A stretch of 64,000 nucleotides of DNA from Alphaproteobacteria bacterium. GTDB taxonomy: Bacteria; Pseudomonadota; Alphaproteobacteria; Micavibrionales; Micavibrionaceae. The notes under the pieces were generated by a model. The model saw nothing but the letters and a program-made list of their open reading frames with translations, ran no database searches and was not told where the DNA came from. This document shows, piece by piece, positions 58,302-64,000 of the stretch (positions are counted from its first letter, which is position 1; the number at the start of each line of letters is the position of its first letter). The position numbers were made by a program, and so were the translations under genes. The stretch is from contig CP065008.1 in the NCBI GenBank assembly GCA_016699735.1, positions 248,001 through 312,000 of the forward strand. The letters run 5' to 3'.

Positions 58302-60201
58302 CCGGTTCTTCTCCGGTGATGATTCCTTCCCAGGAGCCAGGCTCCGCTTCATGGTTGACGACAATTTTTTGCCATCGTCTGAAGACTCCGTCATAGGCAT
58401 CGACCTCTCTTTCAACTGTTCCGCCCTCGGGCTGCTCAAATTTTAATGTCACGGGCGCACCGACATTCATCACCGGCTTCCCCAGCGGATCCAAAGTATA
58501 TTCAGCGGCCTTCACCAGCCGCTCCTTCGTATAGCGTGTCCATTCCTGCGCGTTGGCGGGCTTGACCCGGTGAAAAAGCAGCGCATGGTCGAAAAGCCCC
58601 CGGCTCATCAGATCGTCCCAGTTCCGTGCGAAATCCTTCACCATCTGCACGGAAATGGGCGTCAGCGCCCCCAACTGGTTGTTTTCCGTCCGGTGACGCC
58701 GCATCGTATCCTCGTCCAGAAACAGCCCGGTCGCATAAGCCTTGTATCCCGCCTCATGGGTCTCGTTCGCAAGAGTTTCAATCCATTCCGGATCCTGAAG
58801 ATGATCCTGCAAAACCACCGAATACTTGTTCTCCACCGCCCAGTGGACCAATCGGTTAACCGCCTGATGGTAATCACCGACATGCTCCTTCAGAAGCTCC
58901 GGGTGAAAATGCCGGATTCGGTCATCGTCCGTGAAACATTCGGCGATCATGTCATGCCCGATGAAGAGAGTGTTTTTCGGGAAAAACCCCTTGCGCTCCA
59001 TCAGATCGACCATGGCGCTCTTCCCGACGGCCGCCCCTCCGGCGGAAATAAAAAACACCGGCGGCGCACTGGGATCGGTATTGGCGTTGCGCTCTCCGGC
59101 ATGGGGCTGCGAAATCATAATCAGCTCGGTGAACTGGTTGATCCGCATCTCGTCATAGAACTGCTCGACAGTAATCGCCGTTCGGTCGCCAAGCTCCAGA
59201 CTGTCGCGCCCGTCATCCTCCATGAAGGCGGACGCCCCGAGTTCATCTTTAAGATCATTGTAAAATTTCTCAGCTTTGGGATCGGTGCGGTCCACAAACA
59301 GGCCCGCCAGAGTTATCAACTCACGGTTGGTCAGGCTGTCATAAGACATTCCCGAGAGTTCCAGAGCATTATTGAGCCTGAGCATCATGTCGGGAAGAGG
59401 CTGCGTCGAACCCACGATCCGCCTGTTGTGCCACAACGCCCGCGAAATGACCGTCCGCACATCCGCCTTCGGCTCAAGACTTAAGGATTCAGACAACGCC
59501 CCAAACGCAGCAATACCGACAACCTTGACTCCGGCGTGCTGCGCGGCATCGAGCTGGTTTTTCAGCGACGCGCCGGTCTGCACATGGTCATCGGCCAGCA
59601 GGACAAAATCACCCGCCTTGAATTGCGAAAAATTATAGATATTCTGGCGGCTGAACCGCTCATAGGTAGTGGCTTCCCGCCGCGGCAGTCTTTGGTCGCT
59701 GTCCGCCCGTAACAGACGATGCTGATCGTCCGAGACAAAACGGATATTCTCTCCCCTTTGCCGCGCAAGCTCTGTCAACACCTCTGCCAGTTCCAGTGAA
59801 TAGGCCGTAGCCAGCGCATTTTTACTTGTTTTTCCCAACACCGTCGGTTCATCGGCTTTATAGTCCCGGACGATCGTGGGAACATAAACGGTCAGATCGG
59901 TTTGCCCGGAAATCCCGCCGTCCGTCATATTTCTTTTGACGCTTTCATAAACTTGCTCCGCATGAACGGACGGTCTGCCGTCCGCCCACAAAGCCTTAGA
60001 AGCCAGTTCGAGAGCCGCTTCTGCAGCCTCCTCGGGATCGGTCACGCCCTTACCCTTGGCGATTAGACGCCGCGCATGAAAAGCCTCCGCAGCCCCCTCT
60101 TCGTTATAAACCTCGGAAAAATTCATATAAGCAGGAACGATTTCAGGAACAGACAAACTGTCCTGCCAGGGAATGCGCTGCGGAATTTTAGGACTGGTCA
60201 T
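58189..60201 (-). CDS. Phosphoribosyltransferase-zeta toxin-like kinase fusion protein
   Basis: A 670-residue protein. Residues about 100-240 form a PRTase fold with the PRPP-binding motif VLLADDHVQTGAS (200-212) followed by GVKVVGIAAFGAL. Residues about 380-550 form a P-loop kinase like zeta toxins/PezT: FFISAGGAAVGKS (383-395), IGHDMIAECF with the Asp417 substrate site, and FLDEDTMRRHR (494-504). The fusion of a nucleotide-salvage-type fold with a zeta-type kinase is not one I know. The C-terminal 30 residues after about 638 use rare codons and may be out of frame. No antitoxin is adjacent. Confidence 0.75.
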   Translation of the reverse strand: MTSPKIPQRIPWQDSLSVPEIVPAYMNFSEVYNEEGAAEAFHARRLIAKGKGVTDPEEAAEAALELASKALWADGRPSVHAEQVYESVKRNMTDGGISGQTDLTVYVPTIVRDYKADEPTVLGKTSKNALATAYSLELAEVLTELARQRGENIRFVSDDQHRLLRADSDQRLPRREATTYERFSRQNIYNFSQFKAGDFVLLADDHVQTGASLKNQLDAAQHAGVKVVGIAAFGALSESLSLEPKADVRTVISRALWHNRRIVGSTQPLPDMMLRLNNALELSGMSYDSLTNRELITLAGLFVDRTDPKAEKFYNDLKDELGASAFMEDDGRDSLELGDRTAITVEQFYDEMRINQFTELIMISQPHAGERNANTDPSAPPVFFISAGGAAVGKSAMVDLMERKGFFPKNTLFIGHDMIAECFTDDDRIRHFHPELLKEHVGDYHQAVNRLVHWAVENKYSVVLQDHLQDPEWIETLANETHEAGYKAYATGLFLDEDTMRRHRTENNQLGALTPISVQMVKDFARNWDDLMSRGLFDHALLFHRVKPANAQEWTRYTKERLVKAAEYTLDPLGKPVMNVGAPVTLKFEQPEGGTVEREVDAYDGVFRRWQKIVVNHEAEPGSWEGIITGEEPDAGFFRGRVVRSAREGGGEAAPERGTSTFAQTWDNTL

Positions 60202-60339
60202 CGAATGGGCTTATCACCAAATTATTATGTCTAATTTAATGATAAAAGCGTACCCGATCAGATGATTTTCGGCAAGCTTTTCGCTCGAATCTGCCCCTTG
60301 ATCACCGGCAACCGACTAAAAACCGTTATGTGACCGCTC

Positions 60340-60738
60340 CTAATGATTCACGGGCTCTCTGTACCAAGGATTCTCTTTCTTTTTAGCCTGCTTGGCCTCA
60401 TAGGCCTTCTTATCGTTGGCCAGAGCCGATTTCCGCGCACTCATGTAATCCTGATGAATCATATTCCACAGATCAAAATCCCCATGCCGTGCGGCTTTCT
60501 TGAGCTTGGGCAGATAGTCTCGATCCACCCGCTTCGCGCTTTGCGCGTGGTTAGCCCTGTTTTCCTTTCGGACCTGATTCTCAAGATACTCCGTCCGGTC
60601 ACAAAGATAACGGATATCCCGCTCGATCTGCTCCTTTTTGATCTCGGCAAGTCTCTCCTTATCGATCTTATGGGCGCTCACAGGCAGGGTAAAAACGCAT
60701 AAAAAAGACAATAATACAAAAGCCATAATATGTTTCAT
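60340..60738 (-). CDS. Small secreted charged protein of unknown function
   Basis: A 132-residue protein with a signal peptide (cleavage near PVSA). A highly charged helical mature part follows, KERLAEIKKEQIERDIRYLCDRTEYLENQV and KRVDRDYLPKLKKAARHGDFD. Single cysteine. No recognised domain. It is isolated between the fusion gene and tRNA-Thr. Confidence 0.6.
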   Translation of the reverse strand: MKHIMAFVLLSFLCVFTLPVSAHKIDKERLAEIKKEQIERDIRYLCDRTEYLENQVRKENRANHAQSAKRVDRDYLPKLKKAARHGDFDLWNMIHQDYMSARKSALANDKKAYEAKQAKKKENPWYREPVNH

Positions 60739-60832
60739 CTTAAAATCCTCATATAAATCCGCGAAGATTATACGTTCATGAAAGAAATACCATTCGCAGA
60801 GAAAAGGCTCAATTTAAACTGACGGAAAAATA

Positions 60833-60907
60833 TGGTGCCGTTGGGGAGATTTGAACTCCCGGCCCACGCATTACGAATGCGTTGCTCTACCCCTGAGCTA
60901 CAACGGC
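60833..60907 (-). tRNA. tRNA-Thr (anticodon CGT)
   Basis: On the minus strand the acceptor GCCGTTG pairs with CAACGGC, the D arm is GCTC-AGGGGTA-GAGC, and the anticodon arm is ACGCATTCGTAATGCGT with loop TTCGTAA (anticodon CGT, reads ACG). The T arm is GGGAGTTCAAATCTCCC, and a CCA end is encoded (60833-60835). Confidence 0.95.
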
Positions 60908-60980
60908 GTACCCTGGAGAATAGCGTATGAACTACACAAAACCACCCATGAATTCAACGAAAACTTGAAATTTTCCGCCA

Positions 60981-61080
60981 ACACCGCTATACCCATACGC
61001 GGAAGGTTGCCGGGCGGATGCTTGTGCATACCCGGTCAGGTCCGAAAGGAAGCAGCCAACGTCGAGTTTTTCGGGTCGCG
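60981..61080 (+). ncRNA. ffs: Signal recognition particle RNA (4.5S)
   Basis: Contains the SRP core GGTCAGGTCCGAAAGGAAGCAGCC (61034-61057), including the GTCCGAAAGGAAGCAG symmetric and asymmetric loops that bind Ffh. The preceding strand GGTTGCCGGGCGGATGCTTG closes the hairpin. Exact ends are approximate. It lies just upstream of dnaX, the usual proteobacterial position. Confidence 0.88.
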
Positions 61081-61172
61081 CAGCCTTCCACTTTTCCCCC
61101 TCTTCCCGGCTTATACAGCCCTAAAACCCCAAAGTTATTGCGGCCAAGCCTGAATCGCATTAAGAATCAGGA

Positions 61173-62891
61173 ATGACCTCGGAAAAACAGCAAGCCTACC
61201 GCGTTCTGGCGCGCAAATACCGCCCGCGTAACTTCGATGAGTTGATCGGACAGGAAGCCCTCGTCCGCACCCTCAAGAACGCCATAGGATCCGGCCGGAT
61301 TGCCCATGCTTTTATGCTCACAGGCGTTCGCGGCATCGGCAAAACGACAACGGCCCGTATTATCGCCAAGGCGCTGAACTATAAAGGCCCGGACGGCACA
61401 TCCGGTCCCACCACAGGGCCGACCGACGATTGTCCCCTCTGCCGCGCAATCACGGAAGACCGCCACCCCGACGTGATCGAGATGGACGCCGCCAGCCATA
61501 CCGGCGTGGATAATATGCGCGATATTCTCGATGGTGTGCGCTACGCCCCCGTGGAAGCCCGTTATAAAATCTATATCATCGACGAGGTGCATATGCTCTC
61601 GGCCTCGGCCTTCAACGCCCTGCTGAAGACGCTCGAAGAACCGCCCGAACACGTCAAATTCATTTTCGCCACCACGGAAATACGCAAAGTTCCGGTGACC
61701 GTTCTCTCCCGCTGCCAGCGCTTCGACCTGCGCCGCGTCAGCTTCGAAACCCTCTGCGCCCATTACAAGGATATCTGCGCCAAGGAAAACGTGGCCGCAC
61801 AAGACACCGCCGTTGAAATGATCGCCCGCGCCGCCGATGGCTCGGTGCGCGATGGGCTGAGCCTGCTGGATCAGGCAATGGCACTCTCCGGCGAAAGCGT
61901 AACCGGAGAACTCGTCCAGAGTATGCTGGGCCTCACCGACCGCCTGCTCACATTGGACCTCCTCGAAAACATCCTGACCGGAAAACTGCCCGAAGCCCTG
62001 AAACTAATGGACGATATCTACCGCAAGGGCGGCGCCCCCATCGTGATTATGCAGGATCTTCTGGGGTTCACCCATCTTCTGACAAAATTCCGCGCCGTCC
62101 CTGAAATCGGTAATGCATCGGAAACTCTCTCCGGCCTGATGCTCGAACGCATCAAGAACCTTGCAAACCGCCTGACCATGCCAACGCTCGGCAAGACATG
62201 GCAAATCCTGCTCAAGGGACTGAGTGAAGTCCACGAAGCGCCAAACCCTCAAGCGGCGGCAGAGATGGTCCTGATCCGCCTGTCCTATGCCGCCGACCTC
62301 CCGGACCCCGCCGATCTGATCCGCAGCCTGAAAGACGGGCAGGCGCCCGCATCAAAAACCCCGGCAGCCTCCCCTTCGCACGAGAAGGCGACCGAGCCTG
62401 TAGCAACCCTCGCCCCAGACATTCAAACGCGAGATCAAAGCCCCGCCATCGAAACGTTGCAGGACATGATCGCTCTTCTGGAGACCAGCCGCGAAGCAAG
62501 GACCGCCGGAGAGCTTTATCAATACGCTCATCTTGTAAAGCTCGAATACAAAACAGAAGGCGAAAATCCCTTTGGCCATCTTGAATTCCGATTGAAGCCC
62601 GAGGCCTCACCAAAACTGGCACAAAATCTGGGAAAAACGCTTCAGGACATCACCGGCCAACGGTGGCTGATCTCCCTCTCCGAAAAGCCGGGGCAGCCAA
62701 CCTTAGCGGAACAAAAAGAACATGCAGAAAAACAGGAAATCGAGCAGGCATCCAGACATCCCGTAATTACGGACATTCTAAAAATCTTCCCCGATGCCCG
62801 CATCATCAGGGTTGAAAAAACGCCTGAAGATCAGGATAATGCCCCGAAAAATAGCAACACCCGTCAAAGTAAGGAAAAAACAGGATTATGA
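61173..62891 (+). CDS. dnaX: DNA polymerase III subunits gamma/tau
   Basis: A 572-residue clamp-loader ATPase: LARKYRPRNFDELIGQEALV, Walker A GVRGIGKTTTA (about 46-56), DEVHMLSASAFNALLKTLEEPP, and the SRCQRFDLRR sensor. Only two cysteines (DCPLC) of the four-Cys zinc module are kept. The C-terminal third is the tau-specific region. It overlaps ybaB by 4 bases. Confidence 0.96.
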   Translation: MTSEKQQAYRVLARKYRPRNFDELIGQEALVRTLKNAIGSGRIAHAFMLTGVRGIGKTTTARIIAKALNYKGPDGTSGPTTGPTDDCPLCRAITEDRHPDVIEMDAASHTGVDNMRDILDGVRYAPVEARYKIYIIDEVHMLSASAFNALLKTLEEPPEHVKFIFATTEIRKVPVTVLSRCQRFDLRRVSFETLCAHYKDICAKENVAAQDTAVEMIARAADGSVRDGLSLLDQAMALSGESVTGELVQSMLGLTDRLLTLDLLENILTGKLPEALKLMDDIYRKGGAPIVIMQDLLGFTHLLTKFRAVPEIGNASETLSGLMLERIKNLANRLTMPTLGKTWQILLKGLSEVHEAPNPQAAAEMVLIRLSYAADLPDPADLIRSLKDGQAPASKTPAASPSHEKATEPVATLAPDIQTRDQSPAIETLQDMIALLETSREARTAGELYQYAHLVKLEYKTEGENPFGHLEFRLKPEASPKLAQNLGKTLQDITGQRWLISLSEKPGQPTLAEQKEHAEKQEIEQASRHPVITDILKIFPDARIIRVEKTPEDQDNAPKNSNTRQSKEKTGL

Positions 62892-63205
62892 ACTTCCAGC
62901 AGATGATGAAACAGGCGCAGGACATGCAGCTGAAAATCCAGCAGATGCAGCAAAAGCTCACGGATGTAGAGGTTCAGGGTGAGTCCGGCGGCGGAATGGT
63001 CAAGGTCGTGATGACCTGCTCCGGGAAACTCAATCGCATCACCATAGACTCTTCTTTGATGAACGGAGATAAGGAGACTCTCGAAGACCTGATTGTGGCC
63101 GCTGTCAACAAGGCCACCGAAGCCAAGGATGAAAGAATAAAATCCGAGACCAAAAGCATGATGGAGAGCCTCGGCCTTCCGGGCGATATGAACCTCCCGT
63201 TCTAA
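62888..63205 (+). CDS. YbaB/EbfC nucleoid-associated protein
   Basis: A 105-residue protein with the classic start MNFQQMMKQAQDMQLKIQQMQQ and the core EVQGESGGGMVKVVMTCSGKLNRITIDSS. It binds DNA as a dimer. Its ATG overlaps the dnaX stop (ATGA), the usual dnaX-ybaB arrangement. Confidence 0.95.
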   Translation: MNFQQMMKQAQDMQLKIQQMQQKLTDVEVQGESGGGMVKVVMTCSGKLNRITIDSSLMNGDKETLEDLIVAAVNKATEAKDERIKSETKSMMESLGLPGDMNLPF

Positions 63206-63217
63206 GTCATAATTCTC

Positions 63218-64000
63218 ATGCGGCTCCTCACATGGAACATAAATTCTGTCCGCCTGCGGCTCCCGCTGCTTCTTCGCCTCATGCAAGAACAGCAGCCGGA
63301 TATCGTGTGCCTGCAGGAAACCAAATGCCCGGATGAATTTTTCCCCGCAGAAGACATCCGTAACGCCGGATACCCACACATCCACATACAGGGCATGAAA
63401 AGCTATAATGGCGTGGCCATCCTCTCCCGACACCCCTTTCAAAACCCGCAATTCCATCACCGGGTAGGCAAAGAGGATTGCCGACACATTTCTGTCCAGC
63501 TTACAGATTTTGAACTGCATAATCTCTATATCCCCGCAGGCGGCGACGAACCCGACCCGGATATCAACGATAAATTCGCGCACAAGCTCGGCTTCATCGA
63601 AGAAATCGGCGGATGGTTTAAGGACCGCTATACGGACGACATACCCCTGATCGCCGCCGGCGATTTCAACATCGCGCCAAAGGAACATGACGTCTGGTCG
63701 CACAAGCAACTTCTGAACGTCGTCTCTCACACGCCGATTGAAGTCGAAAAACTGGAAAAAATGAGAAAATCGCTAAATTGGACGGATTCCAGCCGCCATT
63801 TCATCCCCGATAATGAAAAATGTTACACGTGGTGGTCTTACAGAAACAAGGACTGGAAAAAATCGAACCGGGGCCGTCGCCTTGACCATCTCTGGGTTAC
63901 GCCCCCGCTGAAATCAAGGCTGAAAGCGCATACCATCCTGACAGAAGCCCGCGACTGGGAAAAAGCCAGCGACCACGTACCCTTGATTATTGATTTGGCA
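63218..64000 (+). CDS. xth: Exodeoxyribonuclease III (3' end beyond the window)
   Basis: The visible 261 residues start MRLLTWNINSVRLRLP. The catalytic residues are seen: Asn in TWNINS, Glu in CLQETKCP, Tyr/Asp around GDFNIAP, and His in SDHVPLI near the end. It repairs abasic sites and removes 3' blocks. The stop codon is not in the window, but the catalytic His shows that the gene is nearly complete. Confidence 0.93.
   Translation, partial: MRLLTWNINSVRLRLPLLLRLMQEQQPDIVCLQETKCPDEFFPAEDIRNAGYPHIHIQGMKSYNGVAILSRHPFQNPQFHHRVGKEDCRHISVQLTDFELHNLYIPAGGDEPDPDINDKFAHKLGFIEEIGGWFKDRYTDDIPLIAAGDFNIAPKEHDVWSHKQLLNVVSHTPIEVEKLEKMRKSLNWTDSSRHFIPDNEKCYTWWSYRNKDWKKSNRGRRLDHLWVTPPLKSRLKAHTILTEARDWEKASDHVPLIIDLA

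Noticed and set aside
58570..59484. A 304-codon plus-strand frame opposite the PRTase-kinase gene
   Set aside because: The minus strand shows clear PRPP-binding and P-loop motifs; the plus frame has no protein-like features.
60851..61153. A 100-codon plus-strand frame after tRNA-Thr
   Set aside because: It runs through the tRNA and SRP RNA genes, so it cannot be a real protein.

Overview
The window looks like a chromosomal segment of an alphaproteobacterium of moderate GC content. The pointers are a Usg-family protein, Cox15-type heme A synthase, an adrenodoxin-like ferredoxin, an ffs-dnaX-ybaB block, a CIRCE-controlled groESL operon, a ROSE-like thermometer before an hsp20 gene and a complete ccoNOQP-GHIS set. 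The many unrecognised proteins suggest a little-studied lineage. I cannot name a genus, and a Micavibrio-like relative is only a guess.

Layout. 1-7.7 kb: TfoX-domain protein, groESL, usg, ferredoxin, ctaA and a DUF937 protein. 7.7-10.9 kb: a minus-strand metal-handling operon (secreted Cys/His protein, outer-membrane-like protein, MerP-like and MerT-like proteins) and chrA. 10.9-17.3 kb: lipid and envelope genes (LplT-PlsC-acyl-ACP synthetase fusion, acpP, fabF, mltG). 17.4-19 kb: three unknown minus-strand genes. 19.1-24.3 kb: asparagine synthase, a DXD glycosyltransferase-like protein, an epimerase and a GT4 glycosyltransferase. 24.3-25.7 kb: wrecked IS5 and IS481 pieces and an AT-rich gene-free stretch. 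25.7-34.8 kb: a very divergent 1099-residue PEP-carboxylase-like protein, a Fur-type-box-preceded cupredoxin/FTR1 iron operon, a carboxyltransferase lacking a biotin domain, and a HEXXH protein coupled to a small partner. 35-44.3 kb: two alpha/beta hydrolases, two Hsp20 chaperones, a PadR/HAAS pair facing a 36-repeat RTX protein, rimK/rimB, an Xre/LRAT divergent pair, a Sel1-like protein and OmpW. 44.4-53.8 kb: the cbb3 oxidase operon with its assembly genes and a divergent Crp/Fnr regulator. 53.8-60.7 kb: accessory region with a ChaN/EreA-like protein, a Dcm/HNH restriction-modification pair and a phosphoribosyltransferase-zeta-kinase fusion. 60.8-64 kb: tRNA-Thr, SRP RNA, dnaX, ybaB and exonuclease III, which runs to the window edge.

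How the genes work together. FNR-type boxes stand before the cbb3 operon, ompW and one unknown gene, and the first two sit exactly where class II activation needs them. This suggests a local low-oxygen regulon around the Crp/Fnr gene at 52990. Stress genes use two separate controls: HrcA/CIRCE for groESL and a predicted RNA thermometer for hsp20. The most novel-looking objects are the PRTase-zeta-kinase fusion beside the restriction-modification pair (with a probable frameshifted tail), the PEPC-like and biotin-less carboxyltransferase genes a few kb apart, and the almost pure RTX protein controlled by a PadR-type repressor. All functions are read from motifs by eye; no database search was run.
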